Assembly: GCF_014858725.1 (NCBI RefSeq)
Contig: NZ_AQGV01000015.1
Span: 372,001 to 436,000, forward strand
Length of the DNA: 64,000 nt
Direction of reading: 5' to 3'
DNA from: Pseudoalteromonas aurantia 208
GTDB taxonomy: Bacteria; Pseudomonadota; Gammaproteobacteria; Enterobacterales; Alteromonadaceae
Made by a program: the position numbers and the translations under genes. Below are positions 26,760 through 36,037 of this stretch, one piece after another (position 1 is the stretch's first letter; every line of letters starts with the position of its first letter). The notes under the pieces are model-generated. The model was not told where the DNA came from and did not search any database. It saw nothing but the letters and a program-made list of their open reading frames with translations.

Positions 26760-27911
26760 ATGAATACACAAAATGGTTTACCGCTTGATGCTTATATTTC
26801 ACCACAGTTTTTTGCGTTAGAGCAGCAGCATATTTTTTCAACTACATGGGCTTTTGCTGGGTTAGTTGAAGACTTAAACGTTGAAGGTGATTATCTGACA
26901 GTGCAAGCAGGGTTGAATAATATTTTGGTGATTAAAGGTAAAAGCGAGCAGCTTTTGGCTTTTCATAATATGTGTCGCCACAAAGGCACCAGACTCCGTG
27001 ATGGCAAAGGCAAAGCAAGCAATAAACTTGTTTGCCCTTATCATGATTGGACCTACGATTTAGAAGGGAAGCTATTATCATTGCCTAAAGCAAGCAGGGA
27101 GTTTCCGGCCTTAGATAAAAGTTGTTATGGCTTAAAGAAAGCGAATGTGGGCATTTGGCGAGGGATGATTTGGGTCCATCCAGATCCCAACTCTCAATCA
27201 ATTGAGCAATGGTTTTCGCCAATAGCACCTTATTTAGGGCCTCATAAAGTTGAGACATTAATTGAACCTGAAGACAGTATTATCATTGAAGATATAGAAG
27301 CGAATTGGAAGGTTGTTGTTGAAAATTATATTGATCACTACCATTTAGCTCACCTTCATGTTGGCACATTGAATATGTATGATCATAAACGTGCCGAGTT
27401 TGGTTTTATTGGACCGCACTTTCGGTTTTGGGAACCATTAACAAAAGAGTATCAACAAGACATCAAGCAGAATTCGCCTTACCCACTTATTTACGATACA
27501 AAGATAGAAAAACTAGGCACTTGGGTGCCGATGCTATTTCCAGGTATCGGGTTAGCTGAGTCTGAGTCCTCATGGTCTGTTTTTCAGATAGTCCCAGTCG
27601 CTGTCGATCGTAGCAAAGTGATCATTCGCACAAAAATGAAGAATGGTTCTGCATTAGAATTTATGAAGCAAAGTATTCGCTCAGCAAGTTACTGGAACAA
27701 AAAGGTTAAAGCGAAAGACTCTGGGTATGATGATAAGCATGGGCTTGGATCTGCGAACTTTTTGCAAGAAGATATTTATGTGTGTGAACAATTGCAGAAA
27801 TCTTTTTCTAGCCCGTTTTTTGAGTTTGGGCCAAGCGCAGAATATGGAGAGTGCCCTGTGAGAGAACATAAAAAGCTTGTGTGGGAGTGTATTAAACCGC
27901 ACTGGCGATGA
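26760..27911 (+). CDS. Rieske non-haem iron oxygenase, alpha subunit
   Basis: 383 residues. Rieske cluster ligands Cys72-x-His74 (CRHKGT) and Cys92-x-x-His95 (CPYHDW). Mononuclear iron site in ENYIDHYHLAHLH: His195 and His200 with a carboxylate later (around LQEDIYVCEQLQ). Length and layout match terminal oxygenases of the aromatic-ring/quaternary-ammonium/sterol group, which need a reductase (not encoded here). Third gene of the TetR-controlled operon; a 21-nt gap follows the small membrane protein. Together with the membrane di-iron hydroxylase on the other side it suggests oxidative breakdown or modification of a hydrophobic ring or alkyl compound. Substrate cannot be read from sequence. 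Confidence 0.9.
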   Translation: MNTQNGLPLDAYISPQFFALEQQHIFSTTWAFAGLVEDLNVEGDYLTVQAGLNNILVIKGKSEQLLAFHNMCRHKGTRLRDGKGKASNKLVCPYHDWTYDLEGKLLSLPKASREFPALDKSCYGLKKANVGIWRGMIWVHPDPNSQSIEQWFSPIAPYLGPHKVETLIEPEDSIIIEDIEANWKVVVENYIDHYHLAHLHVGTLNMYDHKRAEFGFIGPHFRFWEPLTKEYQQDIKQNSPYPLIYDTKIEKLGTWVPMLFPGIGLAESESSWSVFQIVPVAVDRSKVIIRTKMKNGSALEFMKQSIRSASYWNKKVKAKDSGYDDKHGLGSANFLQEDIYVCEQLQKSFSSPFFEFGPSAEYGECPVREHKKLVWECIKPHWR

Positions 27912-28023
27912 TTATCTTTTAAGGCAGGTTGTTGTTATCTTTGATGTAATTGACACGCAATTTCATGTCATATCGATTACAATGAAAAAATAAGGCATTT
28001 TGCAGCGCTAAGAGAGCAAATAT

Positions 28024-29190
28024 ATGCACAGAGGAGTTGTAAAGACACTGACAGCCGTGATGGTGTTGTTTTGGGTCGCGTCTTGTCAGTCAACGTTAGA
28101 TCTTCAGTCTGCGAACGAAATTAAAAAGCTGACTAAACAAGTTAGTCAAGACCCAAATGATATCGTGGCGATAGTGCAAGGAGTAAAGCGCTCTCAGCAA
28201 GCAATTAGTCAAGATACAGTCAAAGTGCAGCAATTACTTGCTAATTTAGACACAATCATTGAGCAGGTGTGGGGTGAGGGAAATAAAGAATTGCCCAGTA
28301 ATACCCGCTATGTGAAGTATTCAAATGACTATAAAGCCCGTGCTATTGTGGATTTTGATACAGGGTGGGTCAAAATTGAAACCATTGCCACCAAAAAAAT
28401 CAGTGAAAAACTCTCACAGGCGGTATTTGAAACACTATTAACTTCTGATGACCCTAGTCAAACGGATATTTTTTCTAGCCAATCCCCTAAGGTTGCAGGT
28501 GACCCTTTTTTATATCCCCAAGTACGAGACCAAGATGGTCAGTTAGTCCGTTTCGAATGGCGGGCTCGGCGGTATGCTGATTATTTAGTTGCCAATAAGC
28601 TGAAAACGACGTTTGAAGGGGATAAAAAGATATCTCATGTCGGGTTTAACTTAGTGCGTGACCACAAACACTTGCGTCACTTAAAGTACAGTGAATATGT
28701 GTTAGCGTCAGCTAAAAAATACAACATAGCCCCAGCACTCATTTACGCGGTGATTGAGACTGAAAGCTCTTTTAACCCTTATGCCGTTAGTCATGCCAAT
28801 GCCTATGGGCTGATGCAGGTCATTCCGGCAACAGCAGGTCGAGATGTGTATAAAATAGAGAAAAAACGCACGGGGCAGCCCACAAAGTCAGTGCTTCTGA
28901 ACCCCAAGCAAAACATTGATATTGGTACCGCGTATTTGAAAATTTTAAACACACGTTATCTTGTGGGAGTAAGTCATCAGCAAAGCAGAGAGTATACCAT
29001 TATTTCAGCCTATAATGGGGGGGCGGGTAATGTGTTCAAAACTTATCATCCAAACCGTACAACAGCAGTACAAAAAATTAATGCACAGTCTCCGTCTAGT
29101 GTGTATAAACGCCTTCGTCACCAGCATCCACGTGATGAATCGCGCCGTTACTTAGAAAAGGTGACCAAAGCCAAGGAAAAGTATTTATAG
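28024..29190 (+). CDS. mltC: membrane-bound lytic murein transglycosylase C
   Basis: 388 residues. Lipoprotein signal with lipobox VASC (Cys near residue 21). An N-terminal MltC-specific domain (about 40-195) is followed by the lytic transglycosylase SLT domain: PALIYAVIETESSFNPYAVS with the catalytic Glu, AYGLMQVIPATAGRDVYK, and YTIISAYNGGAGNV. It cleaves the MurNAc-GlcNAc bond of peptidoglycan to anhydro products at the outer membrane during wall turnover. Length and order agree with E. coli MltC. In many gammaproteobacteria mltC sits by mutY-yggX, which is not the case here. Confidence 0.93.
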   Translation: MHRGVVKTLTAVMVLFWVASCQSTLDLQSANEIKKLTKQVSQDPNDIVAIVQGVKRSQQAISQDTVKVQQLLANLDTIIEQVWGEGNKELPSNTRYVKYSNDYKARAIVDFDTGWVKIETIATKKISEKLSQAVFETLLTSDDPSQTDIFSSQSPKVAGDPFLYPQVRDQDGQLVRFEWRARRYADYLVANKLKTTFEGDKKISHVGFNLVRDHKHLRHLKYSEYVLASAKKYNIAPALIYAVIETESSFNPYAVSHANAYGLMQVIPATAGRDVYKIEKKRTGQPTKSVLLNPKQNIDIGTAYLKILNTRYLVGVSHQQSREYTIISAYNGGAGNVFKTYHPNRTTAVQKINAQSPSSVYKRLRHQHPRDESRRYLEKVTKAKEKYL

Positions 29191-29250
29191 ACGGTCACAT
29201 TGCCGTTATGAGTACAGCTTATGGCATAATAGTATGTCAATAAACAAATA

Positions 29251-29286
29251 TTAAGGCCTTTGAAACTAAAGTCTCATAGGCCTTAT
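29251..29286 (+). terminator. imperfect hairpin after mltC
   Basis: TAAGGCCT...AGGCCTTA with further pairs TGA/TCA and ACT/AGT inside, a nearly continuous 36-nt palindrome 60 bases beyond the mltC stop. No T run follows. Confidence 0.45.
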
Positions 29287-29346
29287 AGGGGGCTTAATTT
29301 ATGCTGTACACTGAATCGGCGTTAATAGTTGTGCCTTTTATTACTT

Positions 29347-29434
29347 AACCTCAGGTTTGGATAAGGGTATTGGAATAGAAAGTGTTTTGAAAAATAGCTT
29401 TATTGGGCAAATTCGCTTATCCAGAGCTGAGGTT
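29347..29434 (+). mobile_element. MITE copy 2 (88 bp, internally deleted)
   Basis: Keeps both ends of the element (AACCTCAGGTTTGGATAAG ... CTTATCCAGAGCTGAGGTT) but lacks about 105 bp of the middle, including the palindrome. Flanked by ACTT (29343-29346 and 29435-29438). Its right end provides the last two bases of the stop codon of the converging esterase gene. Confidence 0.88.
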
Positions 29435-30290
29435 ACTTACTTTGTTGGCCGCTGATGAGTGCTGATAGCCAGCTAATACTGCGCACGCCGAGCATAGGAA
29501 AGGAATCGCTATGGCCTGCGGACTCAATGACAATTTTTTGCAATTTTAAGCTTTTATCATTTCTTTTGTGCAGCAACTCCACAAACTCATTGACGTGAAT
29601 ACTTAACTTATCTTCCAACGCACCGTATGAGATGAATACATTGGCATTGAGTTGCTTATGTTGAGTGCCAAGCTCTAATAAGTGAGGAATATCGCGCCAA
29701 AGAGATGGACTGCCGAGAATATAGTTTTTGAACGTATCAGGCTGCGCCATTAAGATATAGCTACCAAATAATCCACCAAACGAAAAGCCGAAATAGGTAC
29801 GATTATTTGGGTCAGCGTTATATTGGTTTTCGATATATTGAATGATGTCGTTTCGTATAAATGCTAGGTGATTATTTGCTTGACCCAGCTGATGTTTGGC
29901 TTGAACTTTGGGGTCGCTTGATGCTCTTATTGAGAAATCACGACCACGACTTGCACTGGCCTCTTTGTCTTTTAATGCCCCCTTGGTGTTTATTTGCCAG
30001 GAAATCCCAACTAAAATGGCATTTTCCATAAGAAATGCAGTCGCACCTGATAACAACTCCATATGCCACTGAGCGTCGGTGTAATAAATGACAGGATAAG
30101 CTGTATCTTCATGTTTGTTATATCCCTCAGGCAACTTTATATACAGTTCGTATTGCCTGGCTTGCTGTGTGTCTTTAATTGGTATTACGTGTGTATGGGG
30201 TAACGTGAAAGAGCTTGCGCCACTTACATTTGCCGTAAGTAGGAGGAGTATACAAGCCAAAGTGATTACCCAATTATTTTTAATGTTCAT
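29433..30290 (-). CDS. secreted alpha/beta-hydrolase of the Fes/IroE esterase type
   Basis: 285 residues with a signal peptide (ending near VSGAS). The fold marks are YPVIYYTDAQW near residue 66, the nucleophile elbow GFSFGG (Ser around 168), the acid in YGALEDKL and the catalytic His in ESAGHSDSFP (about 262). These fit the putative-esterase family that includes Fes and IroE, which hydrolyse ferric-siderophore or other esters; no siderophore biosynthesis is nearby, so the substrate is open. ATG 30290 has AAGGAAG upstream. The final codons (GQQSK) are followed by TAA that is partly MITE sequence, so the natural C-terminus may have been slightly longer. Confidence 0.78.
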   Translation of the reverse strand: MNIKNNWVITLACILLLLTANVSGASSFTLPHTHVIPIKDTQQARQYELYIKLPEGYNKHEDTAYPVIYYTDAQWHMELLSGATAFLMENAILVGISWQINTKGALKDKEASASRGRDFSIRASSDPKVQAKHQLGQANNHLAFIRNDIIQYIENQYNADPNNRTYFGFSFGGLFGSYILMAQPDTFKNYILGSPSLWRDIPHLLELGTQHKQLNANVFISYGALEDKLSIHVNEFVELLHKRNDKSLKLQKIVIESAGHSDSFPMLGVRSISWLSALISGQQSK

Positions 30291-30601
30291 TATGTTACTT
30301 CCTTATTAATTGCTAAGCCATATTGAAGACGTGGTTTCAGGTTAAAGACTCAAGCTCACTGTATCGGCATTGTGTTTAAAAGACCTGACGTTTAGCTGAT
30401 TTGTATATGATATGATGTGTTGAATTTTATTGTATTAATTATCAATCGGTTATATGTAAATGTGTGATGTGTAGAGCCGCCTTGCCTGTGTATGTAACAT
30501 CCCTCACATGGCCTTGTTTCAGTGTTTATATAAGCGGTGCTTGCACTTTTGTATTGAGACTTTGATAATATTTGTAATTAAAGTGGTGAAAAGAGACCTG
30601 A
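30291..30601. other. divergent intergenic region
   Basis: About 310 bases between the reverse esterase gene and the forward deformylase gene. AT-rich; promoters for both must be here, but no clear operator, RNA or repeat was seen. Confidence 0.4.
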
Positions 30602-31147
30602 ATGAGTACAACTAAAAGCAGTATCTATTCTATAGCGCAGCTCGGACATGCAGCATTAAGGGCGCGAGCTGTTGAAGTTGAAGATATTCTCAGTGATGAA
30701 TGTCAGCAACTCATCAATACCATGATGTTGGCGGTATCTGAAGCGGGTGGCGTGGGTATTGCTGCTCCGCAAATACATCATAGTAAGCGTATTTTTATTA
30801 TGTGCTCAAAGCCCAATACACGGTATCCACAAGCGCCACTAATGGCACCAACTGCGATTATTAACCCTGAGATTTTGCATTATTCAGATGAAAAGGTAAA
30901 AGATTGGGAAGGGTGCTTAAGTGTGCCAAGTATGCGAGGCTTAGTGCCAAGATATAAGCAGATAACAGTACGGTATTTGGATCAACAAGGTCATGTGCGT
31001 CAGGAAACGTTGACAGGCTTTATTGCACGTATTTTTCAGCATGAGTTAGATCATTTAAACGGGCTCACGTTTATTGACCAGTTAGAGTCGATGCAAGATT
31101 TAATCAGCGAAAGTGAGTGGTATCGTCAGTTTGCTGACAGCAACTGA
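30602..31147 (+). CDS. def: peptide deformylase
   Basis: 181 residues. The three deformylase motifs are intact: GVGIAAPQI (motif I, GxGxAAxQ), WEGCLSVP (EGCLS with the metal-binding Cys) and QHELDHLNG (HExDHxxG with two metal His and the catalytic Glu). The enzyme removes the N-formyl group from nascent proteins. It is not next to fmt, dprA or topA as the housekeeping def usually is, so this is probably an accessory paralogue. Ribosome site (AAGAGAC) is moderate. Confidence 0.92.
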   Translation: MSTTKSSIYSIAQLGHAALRARAVEVEDILSDECQQLINTMMLAVSEAGGVGIAAPQIHHSKRIFIMCSKPNTRYPQAPLMAPTAIINPEILHYSDEKVKDWEGCLSVPSMRGLVPRYKQITVRYLDQQGHVRQETLTGFIARIFQHELDHLNGLTFIDQLESMQDLISESEWYRQFADSN

Positions 31148-31196
31148 GCGAAACTTCAATGGAGAAGTTGCAGCCAATAAAGGCGCATGCCCTTGG

Positions 31197-31237
31197 CTAA
31201 CTTACAACGCCAGATATTAACAGACGTTGTAAGTTAG
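31197..31237. terminator. bidirectional hairpin between deformylase and subtilase genes
   Basis: Perfect 13-bp stem (CTAACTTACAACG with CGTTGTAAGTTAG) around a 15-nt loop, between two converging genes. Position fits a shared terminator although the flanking T run is short. Confidence 0.6.
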
Positions 31238-31251
31238 TATTCATGTAAAGC

Positions 31252-34200
31252 TTATTTATGTTTGCGACGACGCAGTACCGCGAATGGTGCCGCTAAAAGT
31301 GCAAACCAAGCAAGAGAACCAGACGAAGACTCTGATGATGCTTGAGTCACTGTTGGCGTAGGAGTTGGCACAGGTGCAGGCTGCTCTGCATCGGTATCCA
31401 CGACATTCTCAATATTTATTGTGATGGCAGCAGGGTCTGATGTATTACCTAACTTATCGATAGCAACGACCATCAAAGTAGCGATATTGTTCCCCGCTTC
31501 AAAATCAAGGACTGCTGAATTAGCAACAACGATTTGGCCATTATTATTAACTGAAAAAGCGGTGTTAGTTGATGACTTTACTAAATACTCAGCAATTTCA
31601 AGGGTATTTTCTTGCGTTACCGATTCAAGTTGACCAATCACTGTACCAGTGGCTGTATTTTCCTCAACTGAAAACTCAGCAGCAATGAGTTTTGGTGGAG
31701 TATAATCCGCCGCGCTGTCAATCACATTCTCAATATTTACCGTTACTTTAGTCGCTTCAGATTCATTACCTAATGTATCAACCGCAATGACCATGAGTGT
31801 TGCTGTGTTATTACCCGCTTCGAAATCAAGTTCACCAGCGACTAACACTTCACCTTTGTTATTCACGGTCAACGCAGTATGTGAAGACGATTTCACTGTA
31901 TATGTTTTTACTTCAAGGGTATTTTCTTGTGCTTCTAACTTTAGTTGTCCAATAACGGTATCTTTTGCGGTATTTTCCGCAACAGAGAACTCGGCAGCGA
32001 TGAGTTTCGGTGGCGTATACTCTGCAGCACTGTCAATCACATTCTCAATATTAACTGTCACTTTAATGGCTTTAGATTCATTACCTAATGTATCAACCGC
32101 AATGACCATGAGTGTTGCTGTGTTATTACCCGCCTCAAAATCAAGCTCCCCAGCGACTAACACTTCACCTTTGTTATTGACGGTTAATGTAGTATGTGAA
32201 GACGACTTGACTGTATATGTTTTTACTTCAAGGGTATTTTCTTGTGCTTCTAATTTTAGTTGCCCAATAACGGTATCTTTTGCGGTATTTTCCGCAACAG
32301 AGAATTCGGCAGCGATGAGTTTCGGTGGCGTATACTCAGCAGCGCTATCAATCTCATTTTCAATGTTTATGGTTATTTCAGTTGCTTTAGATTCATTACC
32401 AAATATATCCGTTGCAACAACCATTAATTTCGCGGTGTTATTACCAAGCTCATAGTCAAGTTCGTCAGAATTGACAACGACAATTTCACCCTCTTCATTA
32501 ATTGCAAATGCGGTATGTGTTGACGCTTGGATTTCGTATTGAGTAATCTTTTGGTGAGCTTCAAGGTCGCTAATAATGAGTTTGCCAATCAGAGTATCTT
32601 TGGCCGTGTTTTCAGCAACAGAAATCGTCATAGGCAGCAGTAGGGGGCCTCTTAATGGGTTTTCAAACTTTAGAATTGAAGGAGTAATAGGCAATAATAC
32701 CCCTTCTAGTTCACCAGAGGTGAGTGCAAACGCAGAGTCAGCATTGATGTACGCTGTTTCACCTTGTTTAATCTCAGTGACAGTTTCCCCCGTTGCATTT
32801 GTGAATGTTGCAGGAGAGGTTGCGAATGTGGTTGTACCCTTGAGTGTATCGGTGACGGTATCTATCGCAATCTGATAACCATAGCCTACAGAGGCTTCAA
32901 TCGTGATAGCATCTCCAAGGTTACTACTGGTAAGGCCGATTAAGTCTGAGCACCCTGAGAATGTGACAGTATTTGAGCCTGAGGTATGATACATGTCCGA
33001 TAAAAATGCCCATTGTGGTGCACCATCAACAATAGGTCCACTTACTGTGCGTGAGCGACCCGGTACTGTAGCACTGCGGCCTACATCACTATACTGCGCT
33101 AATGCGTAGTCGTACGTGTCGTCGTTATCAAGGTCTAAGTTCAAAGCATAGCCCCCCGCCTGACGCAAGTGTGTTAGCTCATCACGTAGCATAATTGAAG
33201 CCGTAAATGCCACGCTAGTGCCACACCCATCAGCCGTCACAGCGTTAAATGTAGTGGCTAAAATGTTGAAATCTTTTTCGGATTGACTCACCTTAGTACC
33301 GGTTGCAACTAACTGCTCTGACATAGGGGTAATATCTTTGAAGCCATTGTTAGTCAATGCGACTTTGAAATCACCCGCTACACGTTCATAACTTAGTTTT
33401 AAACCAACATGTGCTTTCGGTAGGACATGATAAACAAGGTGTAAATCATGGTCACCTTTAGTAGTTGGGTCATCAAAGACTAATGCGCCATCAAATTCAG
33501 ATAAAGTCAATGCAGGGCTACGCTTAGCTAGCTCATCCGCATTAAGTGGGTTCTTCAGTTTCCACTGTGGTAACTTAGCAGGGTCAATCGTCAAGGTTAC
33601 ATCAAACTCAACAGTTTGAGCTGCTGGTACAGTAACAGATTCAGGCATTTCCCAGCTAGCAGCCCCCGTTGCAGCATCATTTTCATAACGCGCTTGCGTG
33701 CGAAGGTTATAGGTCTTAGCTTCGTTTGAGAAGTTTTTCAATGTCACAGTTTTAGTGTATGCCGTTACTTCTGACACATTCTCAAAACCAAATGACAACG
33801 CCGCTTGGTTAGTATCAAACTCTGAGTGATAGACCCATGCCGCAACCGGTGATTTAACTGCTTTATCAACATTCACTAAACCTGCACCAATCAAACTAAT
33901 CGGTGCTAATGGTGAATCAGGGTTAACCGATGTTGCTTCAACTTTTACATTCAGATCAGCGGTGTTCATGATGGTTGCTTTAATTTCTGAAGCATTACGC
34001 TCTGGTAACGCTTCACGAACAAGTGCCACAGCACCTGCTGTCATTGGGCCTGAGAACGAAGTACCCGTTGCGCCTGCCACTTTATCTTGCGTACCCGTTG
34101 CTGCAACTTGAATGTTCACACCTGGCGCTGTGATTTCTGGCTTTAATAGACCATTCACTGAAGGACCACGTGATGAGAAGTCTGCCACTGCACCAGCAAC

Positions 34201-35709
34201 ATTCTTCATCACTACTTGGATTGCGTATTCTGCTGTTTCACCCGCTGCTAGTTTATCTTTTATTGCTTTACCCGTTTGGAAGTTCACACCCACAGAGAAG
34301 ATAGTGATTTCTGTAGAGCTGCCACCCATTGGTGCTGGAGTACCATCAACGTTATTATTTGCAACAAGTACAAATGCCGCGCCTTTAGCTTGTGCATTTA
34401 ATACTTTTGTTGTAAATGCACATGCACCACGGTCAATCAATACCGCCTTACCTGTGAAGTCCACATCGTCAGCAAATGCATCACAACCATTTTGGTTTGC
34501 ATCAGGATATACAAGCTCTGTATTCGTGTTGCTGAACGTGAACGCGCCTTGTGGACCAAAGCTTGCGGCTTGAATAACCGTCTCAGTACCTGCAACAGTA
34601 CCGGATGCAAACCCTTCTTCTAATGTTGGGTGTGTCATTGCACCCACAGATAGTGCATTTGGTGTCGTACTTGGACCACCAATACGAAATGGGTGGTCAC
34701 CATCGTTACCCGCTGAAACGACCACATTCACGCCTAAGCCAACCGCACGTTGAATAAGGTATTGTACACCGCTACCTGTGTATGTATTACCGAACTCACC
34801 ACCGAGAGACATGTTGATCACATCGACTCGGTCTGAAATATCGCCATCCCCATTAGGATCCATTGCTGACTCGAGTGCCGCAGCTTGTGCTGCGCTTGGA
34901 CAACCACCACCACAGACAGAATATACATATAGCTCAACGTCTGGTGCAATGCCTGTCACCGAGTGAGATACCGGTGTACCGTGACTTGTTGGTGAATCTT
35001 GTTCAGAAGGTACCGCTGGATCATTCTCAATTGGATCGGCATCGTTACGCATATAATCGTAACCGCCTTTGACTTGACCTTGAGGCCATGCAACCGTTGT
35101 TGGATCGGCTTGAGCAGCGTCATACGCTTCAACAGTACCGGCAGCTTCATTGAAGATTTTGTGAGTATAATCAATACCCGTATCTAGTACAGCGACCTTT
35201 TGGCCCATACCTGTAGCCAAACCTTCAGTACGTACTGGCGTTGCTTTAATGTAGTCAGATGATTCTGCAATGTGCAATTCAGAATCAAACATAGGTAACA
35301 CACGTTCTACGCGTGCGTCTTTTTCAATCGCTGCTAGCGCTTCTTTTGACGCTTCAACAATCAGTGTAGGGGCTAAAACATGTGTTTGACCCAGCACTTT
35401 TGCATTGAAGTCTAAACTGTTTAGTTCAAGCGTTAACGCCTCTTGAAGTTGTGAAATTTGCGCCATTGTTGCACGTGCATCACCCGACTGGTATGTACCC
35501 TGAGCATATAAATTTGCTGCAGACGTTGCTTTTAGCACAATTAAATAGGATGTTGGCGCATTCTTTTTCGTATCTTGAGCTGCAAATTTTACAGCCTCGA
35601 AATTGGTAAAATTATTAACCATATTGGCAGTATTAGCAGAGACACCCGCTGTGAGTAATACACTACCAACCGCAGCTGCAATTGTTGATTTTTTTATAAG
35701 CTTAGACAT
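31252..35709 (-). CDS. giant secreted S8 subtilase with PA domain, cadherin-like repeats and C-terminal sorting tail
   Basis: About 1485 residues from ATG 35709; an upstream in-frame ATG (35727) would add 6. Signal peptide, then an I9-type propeptide (about 50-145) and the S8 catalytic domain with Asp176 (VAVLDTGID), His243 (SHGTPVSHS) and Ser551 (GTSFSGP). A protease-associated domain is inserted (GKAVLIDRGACAFTTKVLNA). The C-terminal third has four cadherin-like units of about 104 residues starting (F/I)SVAENTAKDT and ending NIEN. The protein ends in SSSGSLAWFALLAAPFAVLRRRKHK-type sequence: Ser/Gly, hydrophobic helix, Arg cluster, as in GlyGly-CTERM/rhombosortase substrates exported by type II secretion. 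Two units are almost identical in DNA (see repeat entry). Confidence 0.9.
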   Translation of the reverse strand: MSKLIKKSTIAAAVGSVLLTAGVSANTANMVNNFTNFEAVKFAAQDTKKNAPTSYLIVLKATSAANLYAQGTYQSGDARATMAQISQLQEALTLELNSLDFNAKVLGQTHVLAPTLIVEASKEALAAIEKDARVERVLPMFDSELHIAESSDYIKATPVRTEGLATGMGQKVAVLDTGIDYTHKIFNEAAGTVEAYDAAQADPTTVAWPQGQVKGGYDYMRNDADPIENDPAVPSEQDSPTSHGTPVSHSVTGIAPDVELYVYSVCGGGCPSAAQAAALESAMDPNGDGDISDRVDVINMSLGGEFGNTYTGSGVQYLIQRAVGLGVNVVVSAGNDGDHPFRIGGPSTTPNALSVGAMTHPTLEEGFASGTVAGTETVIQAASFGPQGAFTFSNTNTELVYPDANQNGCDAFADDVDFTGKAVLIDRGACAFTTKVLNAQAKGAAFVLVANNNVDGTPAPMGGSSTEITIFSVGVNFQTGKAIKDKLAAGETAEYAIQVVMKNVAGAVADFSSRGPSVNGLLKPEITAPGVNIQVAATGTQDKVAGATGTSFSGPMTAGAVALVREALPERNASEIKATIMNTADLNVKVEATSVNPDSPLAPISLIGAGLVNVDKAVKSPVAAWVYHSEFDTNQAALSFGFENVSEVTAYTKTVTLKNFSNEAKTYNLRTQARYENDAATGAASWEMPESVTVPAAQTVEFDVTLTIDPAKLPQWKLKNPLNADELAKRSPALTLSEFDGALVFDDPTTKGDHDLHLVYHVLPKAHVGLKLSYERVAGDFKVALTNNGFKDITPMSEQLVATGTKVSQSEKDFNILATTFNAVTADGCGTSVAFTASIMLRDELTHLRQAGGYALNLDLDNDDTYDYALAQYSDVGRSATVPGRSRTVSGPIVDGAPQWAFLSDMYHTSGSNTVTFSGCSDLIGLTSSNLGDAITIEASVGYGYQIAIDTVTDTLKGTTTFATSPATFTNATGETVTEIKQGETAYINADSAFALTSGELEGVLLPITPSILKFENPLRGPLLLPMTISVAENTAKDTLIGKLIISDLEAHQKITQYEIQASTHTAFAINEEGEIVVVNSDELDYELGNNTAKLMVVATDIFGNESKATEITINIENEIDSAAEYTPPKLIAAEFSVAENTAKDTVIGQLKLEAQENTLEVKTYTVKSSSHTTLTVNNKGEVLVAGELDFEAGNNTATLMVIAVDTLGNESKAIKVTVNIENVIDSAAEYTPPKLIAAEFSVAENTAKDTVIGQLKLEAQENTLEVKTYTVKSSSHTALTVNNKGEVLVAGELDFEAGNNTATLMVIAVDTLGNESEATKVTVNIENVIDSAADYTPPKLIAAEFSVEENTATGTVIGQLESVTQENTLEIAEYLVKSSTNTAFSVNNNGQIVVANSAVLDFEAGNNIATLMVVAIDKLGNTSDPAAITINIENVVDTDAEQPAPVPTPTPTVTQASSESSSGSLAWFALLAAPFAVLRRRKHK
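31729..32352 (-). repeat. tandem pair of near-identical 312-bp cadherin-unit repeats
   Basis: Units 31729-32040 and 32041-32352 match almost base for base by eye, while the outer units (before 31729 and after 32352) are clearly diverged. It reflects a recent in-frame duplication within the subtilase gene and can expand or contract by recombination. Confidence 0.8.
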
Positions 35710-36037
35710 ACATTCTCTAGGAGTCATTGGTAACTGATTCTAACGATCGTTACTTTTATTGTTAACAAATATGCAGGTATTTGTTTTTTTTGTTCCTAGT
35801 ATTATACATGCGAAAATGGACATAAATATAGTGTAAAAATATCAATAAAGTTATTTTGTATTTAATTCATACTTAACTAGTTTGAGTTTTAACCAATGTT
35901 GCCTCCTCACCCGTTTTATTATAACGGAATATTAAAGCAACTCTTAAACTAAAAAGTCAAAGCTTGCATAGCTATGCGAAATAATATGGCATGATTAATT
36001 TGTTCAATATAGCCAACAATAACAATAAGGAAAGTTC
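35710..36037. other. divergent promoter region between subtilase and the megasynthetase
   Basis: About 330 AT-rich bases. No operator, RNA gene or repeat recognised. Promoters for both genes must be here. Confidence 0.4.

Noticed and set aside
29433..30290. Siderophore esterase within an iron-uptake locus
   Set aside because: The fold fits the Fes/IroE type, but no siderophore synthesis, transport gene or Fur-like site is nearby.
31787..32455. Forward-strand open frame of 222 residues
   Set aside because: It is the complement of the repeated cadherin units of the subtilase; its repetitive Ser-rich product is a mirror of those repeats and it lacks a ribosome site.
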